Source: Planctomycetota bacterium (lineage in GTDB: Bacteria; Planctomycetota; Phycisphaerae; Sedimentisphaerales; Anaerobacaceae). From it: DNA of 64,000 bases. Of this stretch, positions 8,765 through 17,152 are shown in pieces; position 1 is the stretch's first letter, and every line of letters begins with the position of its first letter. The position numbers were made by a program, and so were the translations under genes. Location: positions 1 through 64,000 of the forward strand of contig VRUG01000007.1 in NCBI GenBank assembly GCA_019456255.1, in the 5' to 3' direction. The notes beneath the pieces were generated by a model. That model worked only from the letters and a program-made list of their open reading frames with translations. It searched no databases and was not told where the DNA came from.

Positions 8765-9037
8765 GTGAATCAAACAGAAGTAAACACTGAGGTTTTTAAA
8801 ATTCCCGCCAAGCTGTACCGCATAGGCGAATTGGTTCGTCACACCCCCTTCTCGCGGCAAACGATTCACAACTACACGATAATGGGTCTTATTCGCGAAG
8901 CTCAATGGACCGATGGCGGTCATCGTTTATACGACGAATCAACATTCAGGATACTATTTAGAATAGTTGAACTTAAAAAAACAAAAACACTTTGTGAAAT
9001 AAAACAGATTCTCAATTCGGAATTTGCAACTAACTAA
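8765..9037 (+). CDS. MerR-family-like small DNA-binding protein
   Basis: A 90-residue protein whose middle ('YRIGELVRHTPFSRQTIHNY', then 'GLIREAQWTDGGHRLYD') fits the winged helix-turn-helix of MerR regulators. It stops soon after the DNA-binding domain, so it has no effector domain and only a short dimerisation helix. GTG at 8765 is preferred because AAGAAGGA lies five bases upstream; the upstream TTG frame has no such signal. It heads the FlgB-like, flhG and fliA run, so it may regulate flagellar genes or itself. Target unknown. Confidence 0.75.
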   Translation: MNQTEVNTEVFKIPAKLYRIGELVRHTPFSRQTIHNYTIMGLIREAQWTDGGHRLYDESTFRILFRIVELKKTKTLCEIKQILNSEFATN

Positions 9038-9192
9038 GAACGGATTTTTGATTGAATCAAATGATTGACAATATTTAGAAAGTGGTCAGGACTCAAGGAT
9101 GAGAAAAGCTAATTTGTTTTTATTAAATTGCCCCCCCTGCTTTTGTCTTTATTACGTTTTTTTAAAAAGCTATTTATCGTAGAGGTTTGTGT

Positions 9193-9609
9193 ATGAAACT
9201 GGCACCATTAGTAACTGACAATATAACTGAATTACTCGTTAAGATAATAGAATTTACTCAAACTCGTCAGAAGCTTATCACCCTGAATATAAATAACCTT
9301 CATACGACTGGCTTTGTCCCGCATGATTTGGCAGTGGATGAGTTTTCGTATGCAATGACTAACGCTGTTGACGAGCATGTTCGCAGCCATCGTCTTTTAC
9401 TTCAGGACAGCGATAACGTCAAATTTGGAGCAGTAGGTAGTTTTGAAGTCAAGCCTATAATTGACGAGGAAGCGAAAGAACTGCTTGAGAGGGATGTAAA
9501 CGAATATCTTGAGTTTCAAATCAATAAACTGTTGGAGAACTCGCTTAACCAGCGCATAGCGGCAGAATTGATGAAACAAAAGCCTGAAATAATGTCAATT
9601 TTTGAGTAA
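9193..9609 (+). CDS. FlgB-like flagellar rod protein (divergent)
   Basis: A 138-residue protein. Its first third ('RQKLITLNINNLHTTGF') resembles the ANNIANANTPGY-type motif of flagellar rod protein FlgB. The C-terminal helical end has the length and placement of the FlgB D0 helix. FlgB forms the proximal rod next to the MS ring. The match is weak: the motif is degenerate (LNINNLHTTGF), so other coiled-coil flagellar proteins remain possible. The ATG at 9193 follows AGAGG. It overlaps no gene and ends 25 bases before flhG, with fliA next, so a flagellar role is well supported by context. Confidence 0.5.
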   Translation: MKLAPLVTDNITELLVKIIEFTQTRQKLITLNINNLHTTGFVPHDLAVDEFSYAMTNAVDEHVRSHRLLLQDSDNVKFGAVGSFEVKPIIDEEAKELLERDVNEYLEFQINKLLENSLNQRIAAELMKQKPEIMSIFE

Positions 9610-9634
9610 TTATACGATAAAAATCGAGGGACCG

Positions 9635-10480
9635 ATGGAAAACAATGCAATTCACTTACAACAGATGATGGAAAGCTGCCAGCAGCCTGGTAAGGTTTTA
9701 GCTATCACGAGCGGCAAAGGTGGTGTGGGCAAAACGAATATTGCGGCCAACCTGGCGATATGCATGGCAGCATCCCGCAAAAAAGTTTTACTTATCGATG
9801 CTGATTTTTCTTTAAGTAATCTTGACGTCATCATGAACTTAAACAGCAAATACAACCTTTCGCATTTGCTTAAGGGCCGCAAAAGCATCGAGGAAATTAT
9901 TCACACTGGTCCGGAAGGATTGGAAGTCATTTGCGGTGTTTCTGGTTTTGAAGAGTTTGCCGACCTTAGCGAGTTTCAACGTCAGCGTCTTTTAAATGAG
10001 TTTTCCAAACTTCAAAATAATACCGATGCGTTGATAATCGATACAGCTGCGGGGATTTCAAAATCGGTAATAGCTTTTTGTCTATCAGCTGACCATGTAT
10101 TAGTTGTGACAACCCCTGAATCTACAGCAATGACTGACGCCTATGCGGTCATTAAGGTTCTTGCCGGCAACCGGTTTTCCGGTCGGATAAGTCTTATTGT
10201 GAATATGGCAGATAGCATCGCCGAGGGCAAGAAGACTTATCAGCAAATCACCAATGTCGTGAAGCAGTTTTTAAATATCCAGGTTTACAGTGCCGGTGTG
10301 CTATTGAAAGATGAGCGTGTTAGTTCTGCCGTCAAATTGAGGAAACCGGTAGTTTTAGCTTATCCCAAATCGCAAATTACGTCATCGTTGGTGGCTTTAG
10401 CGGCGAAACTGAGCCGCAGTTCGGCAGCGGCGCCTAATGAGGAAGGCTTTTTTAGTAAAGTTGTTGACTGGTTCTTCTAA
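9635..10480 (+). CDS. flhG: FlhG/MinD-type ATPase controlling flagellar number
   Basis: A ParA/MinD-superfamily ATPase. FlhG (FleN, YlxH) sets flagellar number and placement, usually with FlhF. The deviant Walker A 'SGKGGVGKT' is at residues 26-34, and 'LLIDADFSLSNLDV' and 'ALIIDTAAG' give the switch and Walker B regions. Length (281 residues) fits. ATG 9635 is preferred because GAGGGA lies just upstream; an earlier in-frame TTG overlaps the previous gene. Assignment to FlhG over MinD rests on the FlgB-like gene before it and fliA after it. The C-terminal 'VVDWFF' end is reminiscent of membrane-binding tails. flhF is not in this window. Confidence 0.85.
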   Translation: MENNAIHLQQMMESCQQPGKVLAITSGKGGVGKTNIAANLAICMAASRKKVLLIDADFSLSNLDVIMNLNSKYNLSHLLKGRKSIEEIIHTGPEGLEVICGVSGFEEFADLSEFQRQRLLNEFSKLQNNTDALIIDTAAGISKSVIAFCLSADHVLVVTTPESTAMTDAYAVIKVLAGNRFSGRISLIVNMADSIAEGKKTYQQITNVVKQFLNIQVYSAGVLLKDERVSSAVKLRKPVVLAYPKSQITSSLVALAAKLSRSSAAAPNEEGFFSKVVDWFF

Positions 10481-10504
10481 AGTTATTGGGTTAGTGACCG
10501 ATAA
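10478..10504 (+). promoter_or_regulatory. Sigma-28 (FliA) promoter ahead of fliA
   Basis: TAAA (10478-10481), exactly 15 bases, then ACCGATAA (10497-10504), against the consensus TAAA-N15-GCCGATAA. The extended -35 reads TAAAGTTA. It overlaps the flhG stop codon and lies about 130 bases ahead of fliA, which suggests autoregulation. Confidence 0.65.
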
Positions 10505-10634
10505 CTAATAACAATAAACGACCTTGCTATATGATATTTAGAGGTATTTTTTTGAGGCAAGAGTTGAAGATTATAAAATATAAGACAGTATCTTTGAAAT
10601 TTAGGTAAGTCATAGAATCTCATGGAGGATACCT

Positions 10635-11483
10635 ATGAAGACCAAACAGCTCGTTAAGCAAAGCAAGACCAAGGTAAGTAAGGCTAAGGCAAGTAAGGCT
10701 AAACCGATTAAGGAAGAGCCGATGAGTATCGGGGAGATATGGGAAAATTACCACAAGGTCGGCGGGGACCTGTATCGCAACCTATTGATAGAAAATTACC
10801 GGCACATAGTGAAATATACGGCAGAGCGTCTGCATAGCAAATTGCCTGACAAGGTTGAAGTTGACGACCTTATCAGTGCGGGCAATTTCGGGTTGATGGA
10901 TGCTATTGATGCCTTTGACCCTGAGCGTGGTGTTAAGTTTGAAACTTACTGTTCACCTCGTATAAGAGGGTCCATCCTTGACGAGTTGCGTAGTATGGAC
11001 TGGGTTCCTCGTCTTGTTCGTGCCCGTGCCAGTCAGCTTAGTCGTGCGACTCAGGCTCTTGAGACCCATCTTGGCAGGAAACCAACGAAAAAGGAAACTG
11101 CCAGTAAGATGAAGCTAAACAAGGCGGAGTTCGACCGGCTTCAGCGTGACGCTAATGCGACCAATCTGGTTTCGCTGAACACCAATTTTAATGATGGTGA
11201 CGGCGATAAGGATATGCGTGAAATCGATATAATCAAAGACAAAAAGAGCCAGGACCCGTTAGTCGAAGCCCAAAAACGAGATTTAAAAAACCTACTCACG
11301 AAAGGTTTGACTCGTGCTGAGAGGCTTATAGTCGTGCTTTATTACTACGAAGAGATGACGATGAAGGAAATCGGCGCCACTCTTGACCTTTCTGAATCGC
11401 GTGTTTCTCAGATGCACTCATCTATTGTTGACCGTTTGAAGGCCCAGATGAACTGTCGCCAGAAGGAATTCGCCATTAAGTAA
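10635..11483 (+). CDS. fliA: Flagellar sigma factor FliA/WhiG (sigma-28)
   Basis: An RNA polymerase sigma factor for late flagellar genes. Region 2 is clear ('DLISAGNFGLMDAIDAFDPERGVKFETYC'-type, about residues 75-105), region 3 follows ('ALETHLGRKPTKKETASKM'), and region 4 ends the protein ('YYYEEMTMKEIGATLDLSES' helix-turn-helix). An extra Lys-rich N-terminal tail of about 30 residues precedes the usual start of the family. GGAGGA sits just before the ATG. An upstream sigma-28-type promoter suggests a positive loop. No anti-sigma FlgM gene is visible in the window. Confidence 0.93.
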   Translation: MKTKQLVKQSKTKVSKAKASKAKPIKEEPMSIGEIWENYHKVGGDLYRNLLIENYRHIVKYTAERLHSKLPDKVEVDDLISAGNFGLMDAIDAFDPERGVKFETYCSPRIRGSILDELRSMDWVPRLVRARASQLSRATQALETHLGRKPTKKETASKMKLNKAEFDRLQRDANATNLVSLNTNFNDGDGDKDMREIDIIKDKKSQDPLVEAQKRDLKNLLTKGLTRAERLIVVLYYYEEMTMKEIGATLDLSESRVSQMHSSIVDRLKAQMNCRQKEFAIK

Positions 11484-11561
11484 TAGTAGGCTGTCTTTCA
11501 CATATTTAGTGCATTTCAAAGCAAGGTACCGCCCCGCCCTGCCTTAGTTCTATCTGCAGAC

Positions 11562-11590
11562 TTGATTTTCCCATTTCATATCGCTATGAT
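11562..11590 (+). promoter_or_regulatory. Sigma-70-type promoter for dapF
   Basis: TTGATT (11562-11567), 17-base spacer, TATGAT (11585-11590), about 31 bases before the ATG, leaving room for the AAGGATAGG ribosome binding site. Confidence 0.55.
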
Positions 11591-11621
11591 GGCTCGGTTG
11601 CAATAGTTAAGGATAGGTAAA

Positions 11622-12497
11622 ATGAGATTTACAAAAATGCATGGTATCGGCAATGACTATATTTATGTCAATTGCTTTGAAGAACAAGTTGCGGACCCGG
11701 CGGAGCTTGCTCGGCTGATTAGTGACCGCCACAGCGGTATCGGCGCCGATGGTCTGATCCTAATATCGCCTTCGGAATCCGGGGATGTTCAAATGCGGAT
11801 TTTTAATGCTGACGGTTCCGAGGCAGAGATGTGCGGCAATGGTGTCCGGTGCGTAGCCAAATATGCCTATGAGCATGGTCTTGCTAAAAGCCAAGGTGCC
11901 TTTACTGTTCCTGGTCAGTCGCCCTTGCCGATTTCGATGTCAATAGAGACCGGCAACGGTGTTTTAACGGTTGGGGTTGTTACTGACGGTAATGATAAAG
12001 TTCAGCAGGTGTGCGTTAATATGGGTGAGCCTATACTGGCGCCTGGAGATATTCCGGTATCTTTGTCCGGAGAAAATGTGATTGACGCAGCTGTTAGTAT
12101 TGCGGGGCAGGAATTGATTATGACTGCGGTATCGATGGGTAATCCTCATGCGGTCTTTTTCTGCGATGATGTTGAGTCTGTAGAGCTTGGGGTAATAGGG
12201 CCTGCGATTGAAGGAGACGGTCTTTTTCCAAATCGGATAAATGTTCATTTTGTTGAGATGGTGGGGCCTGGTGAGTTCAAAATGCGGACATGGGAGCGTG
12301 GCAGCGGTATTACTCTTGCCTGCGGGACGGGTGCTTGCGCGTGTTGTGTGGCGGCAGTGCTGACAAATCGCGGTCAGCGATCCTGCTTGGCACATCTGCC
12401 GGGTGGCGATCTTGAGTTGAATTGGTCCGAGCAGGACAATTGCGTTTATATGACCGGTCCTGCGGTTAGTGTCTTTGAGGGCGTTTGGCCTGAGTAA
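11622..12497 (+). CDS. dapF: Diaminopimelate epimerase
   Basis: Converts LL- to meso-diaminopimelate for lysine and peptidoglycan synthesis, as a cofactor-free cytoplasmic enzyme. Both catalytic cysteines are present: Cys71 in 'MCGNGVRC' and Cys234 in 'ACGTGACA'. The N-terminus 'FTKMHGIGNDY' and 'NPHAVFF' are family signatures. At 291 residues it is slightly longer than the common 275, mostly from loops. It is transcribed alone and converges on the PilZ gene with a 5-base gap. The gene is consistent with meso-DAP peptidoglycan. Confidence 0.96.
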   Translation: MRFTKMHGIGNDYIYVNCFEEQVADPAELARLISDRHSGIGADGLILISPSESGDVQMRIFNADGSEAEMCGNGVRCVAKYAYEHGLAKSQGAFTVPGQSPLPISMSIETGNGVLTVGVVTDGNDKVQQVCVNMGEPILAPGDIPVSLSGENVIDAAVSIAGQELIMTAVSMGNPHAVFFCDDVESVELGVIGPAIEGDGLFPNRINVHFVEMVGPGEFKMRTWERGSGITLACGTGACACCVAAVLTNRGQRSCLAHLPGGDLELNWSEQDNCVYMTGPAVSVFEGVWPE

Positions 12498-12502
12498 TCT
12501 TT

Positions 12503-12874
12503 TTATGTAGCAAGTCTGGGTGAATGGCAAAATTCCAAAGCTACACCGTGTTTGTTTGGACTCAATATCGATATCGCTTCAACTTCGACATCACATGTTC
12601 TTACTACCTTGCCTAAGACAGAGATTCTTCCTCCAAGCTCAAGTTCACCGGAAGTAGGCGGTATAGCCAATTCGATTTTTATGAGATTTCCCACATCGAA
12701 CATTACTTCGGCGGCAGTTTCGAAATACAACCCCCCCGGGCTTACATTAACGGTTCTTCCGCTGCAATTTTGTTCTGAGGTCGCCCCCATTTTACTGCAA
12801 GAGAGATTAAATTTTGCGGAAAGCCTTTTGGCTTTACGCCGTTCTGAGTTATCCATCACATCTTCCATTTTCAC
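12503..12874 (-). CDS. PilZ-domain c-di-GMP binding protein
   Basis: A 123-residue single-domain PilZ protein. The two c-di-GMP contact motifs are visible: Arg-rich 'ERRKAKR' (Arg12, Arg13, Arg17) and 'NVSPGG' (residues 43-48), the latter a D/NxSxxG form with Asn in first place. The start is a GTG at 12874; internal ATGs at 12868 and 12856 are alternatives. Given the nearby diguanylate cyclase and flagellar regulators it probably relays c-di-GMP to motility or surface structures. The partner is unknown. Confidence 0.88.
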   Translation of the reverse strand: MKMEDVMDNSERRKAKRLSAKFNLSCSKMGATSEQNCSGRTVNVSPGGLYFETAAEVMFDVGNLIKIELAIPPTSGELELGGRISVLGKVVRTCDVEVEAISILSPNKHGVALEFCHSPRLAT

Positions 12875-13072
12875 AGTTCGCTACCATCTCCATCTCACCT
12901 ATGTGCAAAACTCATACCAATGTAAGGCTGTGGCGACTAGCCCATTTTAACTTTTACAACCCCTTTATAATTAAAAAGTTAGGTATGTAAATTCAGAATT
13001 TCATGGGCAAAACAATATTGCCCTGATGGCCGTGTTGTTTAATTGCAACGCAAAAAACGTGTTTCCGATACT

Positions 13073-13088
13073 ACTAAAGTACTTTAGT
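13073..13088. promoter_or_regulatory. 16-bp perfect palindrome, candidate operator
   Basis: ACTAAAGT at 13073-13080 followed without spacer by its reverse complement ACTTTAGT at 13081-13088. It lies about 100 bases upstream of the kinase -35 box, a typical enhancer or operator position. Confidence 0.45.
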
Positions 13089-13183
13089 TGCTTATTTTAT
13101 AGTAGTTTAGGTGTTAATTAAGCTGGCCTATCTCTTTCGTTTCGATAAAGCGCAAAGGTGTTGTTTTTTTGCAACATTAGTGC

Positions 13184-13212
13184 TTGACAATACTGATAGT
13201 GAGGTTTACCAT
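13184..13212 (+). promoter_or_regulatory. Promoter giving a leaderless start for the histidine kinase
   Basis: TTGACA (13184-13189), 17-base spacer, TACCAT (13207-13212). The ATG at 13220 is seven bases beyond the -10 box, where transcription should start, and no ribosome binding site precedes it. Confidence 0.55.
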
Positions 13213-13219
13213 TTATGCT

Positions 13220-14311
13220 ATGGCAAAGGGCGAAGAGCAACGTGAAATCCTCACCTCAAACTTGAATTTAGGCAAGTCCAGCGATTTTTCACCTCTTGGG
13301 GAAACAATTTTCAATTCTATTGCGAGCGGTGTAGTCATTTTCGATTCTGCTCTGAAGATCACCAAAAGCAATGTGAAGGCCGGCGAGTTAATCTCTGTGG
13401 GCGATAGTATTGACGGCTCTCTTTCTGGATGCTGTAAGGATATGGGGGACTGGACGATGCGTTTGAAATCGGTTTTGAAAACCCAGGAAGCTGAAACTTT
13501 CAATAACGTGAATTGTGTCTCCAATGGCAAGACAGGCTGGCTGCGAATCCGGTGTAAGCCTTTTGAATCTGGTGGGATTTTGCTGCTTGAGGATATAACA
13601 AAAAACGTGAATTTAGAAAAGCAGTTGGCAGATACGGAAAGGCTCGCCACAATAGGTAAGCTGGTCTCGAAAGTAACTCACGAGCTAAACAACCCGATGG
13701 ACGGGATACTGCGTTATCTAAATTTGGCTATTCGCACCATCGAGCACGAGGAACTTGATAAACCCAAAGAGTATCTCCTTCATTGCCGAGAAGGCCTTAT
13801 GCGTATGATTCAAATAGTAAGTGAATTGCTGGAATTTTCTCGCGGGACCTATTATTCTTTGGAACAGTCTGAAATAGAGCAGCTAATTGACGATGCGATT
13901 AAGACCATGGAAGCAGGTATCAAGGCATTAAAAATTGTAATTGAGCGAAATTATTCGCCGGAGAGGCCTAAAGTTAAAGGCGGAAATCTATTCCAGGTAT
14001 TCTGTAATCTTATAAAAAATGCCATAGATTCGATGCCTGACGGCGGTCAAATTACTATTTCGACGAGCTTGCAGGAAAATAATATCGCCGTTATAGAGAT
14101 AAAAGATACCGGGACAGGATTTGCGTCAGAGAACATTGAAGCTATCTTTGAGCCATTTTTTACAACCAAGGATATGGGCAAAGGTACCGGGCTTGGGCTT
14201 GCGATTTGTAAGGACATAATTGAGAGATATCACGGGCGCATAACAGCAGAAAACGCACCCCAAGGAGGCAGTATTTTCACAGTATATTTACCAACGGCAA
14301 CTAATTTATAA
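13220..14311 (+). CDS. NtrB-type PAS sensor histidine kinase
   Basis: A soluble sensor kinase of 363 residues. A PAS domain (about 20-130) precedes a HisKA dimerisation domain with phospho-acceptor His154 in 'VTHELNNPMDGI' and an HATPase_c domain with N box ('LIKNAIDSM'), G1 ('DTGTGF') and G2 ('GKGTGLGLAI'). No membrane segment is present, so it senses a cytoplasmic signal. The gene lies 17 bases ahead of an NtrC-type regulator, its evident partner. The ATG at 13220 coincides with the predicted transcription start. Close to flagellar genes, it may act like FlrB or FleS, but that is only inference. Confidence 0.9.
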   Translation: MAKGEEQREILTSNLNLGKSSDFSPLGETIFNSIASGVVIFDSALKITKSNVKAGELISVGDSIDGSLSGCCKDMGDWTMRLKSVLKTQEAETFNNVNCVSNGKTGWLRIRCKPFESGGILLLEDITKNVNLEKQLADTERLATIGKLVSKVTHELNNPMDGILRYLNLAIRTIEHEELDKPKEYLLHCREGLMRMIQIVSELLEFSRGTYYSLEQSEIEQLIDDAIKTMEAGIKALKIVIERNYSPERPKVKGGNLFQVFCNLIKNAIDSMPDGGQITISTSLQENNIAVIEIKDTGTGFASENIEAIFEPFFTTKDMGKGTGLGLAICKDIIERYHGRITAENAPQGGSIFTVYLPTATNL

Positions 14312-14328
14312 AATTTTTAAGGACAGCT

Positions 14329-15714
14329 ATGAGAGACAACAACATCCTTGTAATAGACGATGACAAAATCATATTGGATTCCCTGACAGAGTTTTTGTCG
14401 CTTGAGGGATTTGAAAGTACTGGTGTTCAAACGTTGAAGTCTGCATTGGCAGAGTTGAAGGACAAGAATTACAGTCTTGTGATTACGGATGTGAATCTGC
14501 CTGACGGTAATGGTCTGGATTTGCTTGATACGATTCGCGAGGACTATCCTCAGACGGTAGTTATTGTGATAACGGGGTATGGCACAATCGAAAGTGCGGT
14601 TAAAGCTATCAAGCGTGGCGCGTATGATTATCTTACCAAGCCTATAATAGATGATGAATTGAGGCTGGCGGTTGAACGAGCCATTAAGCAACAATCGCTT
14701 ATGAGTGAAAATGAGAGTCTTCGTTTACAGCTTGAACAGAAATACAGGCTTGAAAATATCCTCAGTCATGATTACAAAATGGCAAAAATATTCGACCTTG
14801 TGGATGCGGTTTCCGACAGCAATACCACAATACTGATGACAGGGCCTTCTGGTACGGGCAAAAGTATGCTTGCCCGCGCTATCCATCATCGTTCGAGTCG
14901 AAGCAATAAAGCTTTTGTTGAAGTTAGTTGCGGGGCGTTGCCGGAGACGCTACTTGAAAGCGAACTTTTCGGTCACATGAGGGGTTCTTTTACCGGTGCT
15001 ATAAATAATAAAGAGGGCAAGTTTCTGGCGGCTGATGGCGGGACAATTTTTCTTGATGAAATTGCGAATGCCTCTGCAGGGCTTCAGGTGAAGCTTTTAC
15101 GGGTTCTACAGGACAGGCAATTTGAACCTGTTGGCAGCAACAAGACGATTTCGATTGATACTCGCGTGATACTTGCGTCCAATCAAAATCTTCAGGAGTT
15201 AGTGAAACAAGGTCAATTCAGAGAAGATTTATATTATCGCATAAATGTAGTGACAATAAATCTTCCTCCGTTATGTGATAGAGTTGGTGATGTGAGCTTG
15301 CTCGCGAAATATTTTATACAGATATATTGTTTGCAGCATAAGCGGGAGAAACTTGACATCACAGAAGAAGCAATTGAATACTTGGAGCGTTATTCATGGC
15401 CTGGCAATATTCGTGAATTGGAAAACGTAATCGAACGTGGGGTTTTGTTGAGTAAAGACAAGCATATCGGGATTGAGGACTTGCCGGTTACCATTACGCA
15501 GTCCCCGAGTTTAGGTCAGCCTGTTTATAGTTCTTTGAGTCTAAAAGAATCCATGGCAGAGCCTGAGAAAAGGATAATTCGTCAGGCATTGGAGACCAAC
15601 CACTGGAACAGACAGGCGACAGCCAAGGCATTACAGATAAATCGAACGACATTATTTAAAAAGATGAAGAACTATGGTCTTTACGAAGAAGCTGAACGGC
15701 TTGGTTTAACGTGA
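14329..15714 (+). CDS. NtrC-family sigma-54-dependent response regulator
   Basis: Receiver domain (1-120) with Asp54 in 'VITDVNLPDG', a central AAA+ domain with Walker A 'GPSGTGKS' and Walker B 'GGTIFLDEI', and a C-terminal Fis-type helix-turn-helix ('RQATAKALQINRTTLFKKM'). The sigma-54 contact loop reads GSFTGA where GAFTGA is usual; this conservative change is known in the family. It should hydrolyse ATP to open sigma-54 promoters when phosphorylated by the adjacent kinase. Targets may include flagellar genes or the next gene, but no sigma-54 site was found by eye. Confidence 0.93.
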   Translation: MRDNNILVIDDDKIILDSLTEFLSLEGFESTGVQTLKSALAELKDKNYSLVITDVNLPDGNGLDLLDTIREDYPQTVVIVITGYGTIESAVKAIKRGAYDYLTKPIIDDELRLAVERAIKQQSLMSENESLRLQLEQKYRLENILSHDYKMAKIFDLVDAVSDSNTTILMTGPSGTGKSMLARAIHHRSSRSNKAFVEVSCGALPETLLESELFGHMRGSFTGAINNKEGKFLAADGGTIFLDEIANASAGLQVKLLRVLQDRQFEPVGSNKTISIDTRVILASNQNLQELVKQGQFREDLYYRINVVTINLPPLCDRVGDVSLLAKYFIQIYCLQHKREKLDITEEAIEYLERYSWPGNIRELENVIERGVLLSKDKHIGIEDLPVTITQSPSLGQPVYSSLSLKESMAEPEKRIIRQALETNHWNRQATAKALQINRTTLFKKMKNYGLYEEAERLGLT

Positions 15715-15778
15715 TATTTATCCAGTAATATGAATGAAATGCCAAGATAGCAATAGTATTTTTAGGGAGATAGTACTT

Positions 15779-17152
15779 ATGAATGAGCATTTAGAAACCA
15801 AAAAAGGTTTTCCGCGGTGGTGTCGTATTCTGCTTGTGTTAATAGTTGCGGTAGTGCTGGTGATTGTCTCAGTGATGTCGGCAAATTATTTTATCGGCAA
15901 GAGGCTTAGCTTAGAAATTACTAAGGTTAGCCAGGCAGGTGAGCCTCTTATTTTTTCTGATTTAGAATCTGAGTTCAAGCCAAGTATTTCGGGTCAGGAT
16001 GCCTCTATTTACTATCAGGGGCCGTTGCTGAGTATAAGTCCGGACAACCTGGATGGCCTGCAACAATTCAATTCTATCTATCGCAGAGGTGTGGCCTCTT
16101 TACCAGACCAACAATTCCCGGAAGATTTGCACAAAAAAGCCAGACGTGTTCTGGGCGTTTTTCAGCCTGCGTTGGAAACATTTGATACTGGGGCAGGGCT
16201 TGAACTGCACCAATTTGATATAGGTATCAAACATGGGATTAAAGTTTACCGGTCTCACATACAAAACATAGAGTCCGCAGTTCTTCTTTTGTCTCTGCGT
16301 ACATTAAATTTAATTTTAAATAACGATGGTGACGCAGCGGTGAATTCTGCTATAAGCACTTTAAAGCTAACCCGTATATTTAAGACAGACCCCGCAATAC
16401 TTCCGTACATAGCCAAGATGGAATATGTTACTCTGGTATGTAATGACATATACCTATTATTGGAACATACCAAGCCGTCCGAGCAATCTCTGTTAAAACT
16501 ACAGAAGGCAGTATCCGAAGCAATTCCTGAAAATAGTTTGGAAAGAATGTTTTTCACAGAACGAGTGTACCGCCTAAAAGCGGTTAAGAATATAATTCCC
16601 AAGCAAACAGTTGCTCGGTTAATTGATGATGACCTTCCTGATTTTCCGGAACAGATACCAGTTCCACGATCTATTCTGACCCTTATGCGATTACGCAAAG
16701 ATACGACCCAATTCCTTTCAAATACCTCTGTTCTGATACCTGCCTGCCGTAAGCCCTGGCCAGCGATTCTGGATGTCGTAGAAGAGCATATGTCGCAGTC
16801 AGGTGGTAAACCTGATATATTGTTTCAACGTGCCAAGCTTTCTTCGACAATAACTGCGCGGTCCCTTGTTGCCGTTCGATGCAGCATTTTAAATATTGCT
16901 ATTGAACGTTATCGTCGTTCTCTTGGCAAATTACCTGCATCTCTGGATTCTCTATCGCCCTATTATGTCAAGAGCATCCCAATAGACCCATTTAGCGGCA
17001 AGGCACTGCTTTACGCTTTGGACTCGGAAAGTTATGTCACCTACAGCGTCGGGCCCAATCGTAAAGATGATGGCGGCGCCGTAGAATTTAGGCCTGAGCA
17101 GAAAGATTCTCTTGATATTGGTATTCGTTTGGGGAGTTCCGGTTCCAAATAG
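15779..17152 (+). CDS. Membrane-anchored protein with planctomycete-type C-terminal block
   Basis: A 457-residue protein. One membrane helix near residues 14-38 would leave the rest outside the cytoplasm. The middle is helical without a known motif. The end ('LPASLDSLSPYYVKSIPIDP', then 'YSVGPNRKDDGG') resembles a block repeatedly seen at the C-terminus of planctomycete hypothetical proteins and recalls the C-terminal part of type II secretion pseudopilins. ATG 15779 has GGGAGA upstream; an earlier in-frame start at 15734 lacks one. It follows the response regulator by 64 bases and may be co-transcribed. Function unknown. Confidence 0.7.
   Translation: MNEHLETKKGFPRWCRILLVLIVAVVLVIVSVMSANYFIGKRLSLEITKVSQAGEPLIFSDLESEFKPSISGQDASIYYQGPLLSISPDNLDGLQQFNSIYRRGVASLPDQQFPEDLHKKARRVLGVFQPALETFDTGAGLELHQFDIGIKHGIKVYRSHIQNIESAVLLLSLRTLNLILNNDGDAAVNSAISTLKLTRIFKTDPAILPYIAKMEYVTLVCNDIYLLLEHTKPSEQSLLKLQKAVSEAIPENSLERMFFTERVYRLKAVKNIIPKQTVARLIDDDLPDFPEQIPVPRSILTLMRLRKDTTQFLSNTSVLIPACRKPWPAILDVVEEHMSQSGGKPDILFQRAKLSSTITARSLVAVRCSILNIAIERYRRSLGKLPASLDSLSPYYVKSIPIDPFSGKALLYALDSESYVTYSVGPNRKDDGGAVEFRPEQKDSLDIGIRLGSSGSK

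Larger units (their letters stand above)
12875..13219. promoter_or_regulatory. Divergent control region between PilZ and histidine kinase genes
   Basis: No gene. It contains a perfect 16-bp palindrome at 13073-13088, repeated TTGCAAC-type strings near 13042 and 13169, and the promoter at 13184-13212 for the kinase. The promoter for the PilZ gene was not pinned down. Confidence 0.5.
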
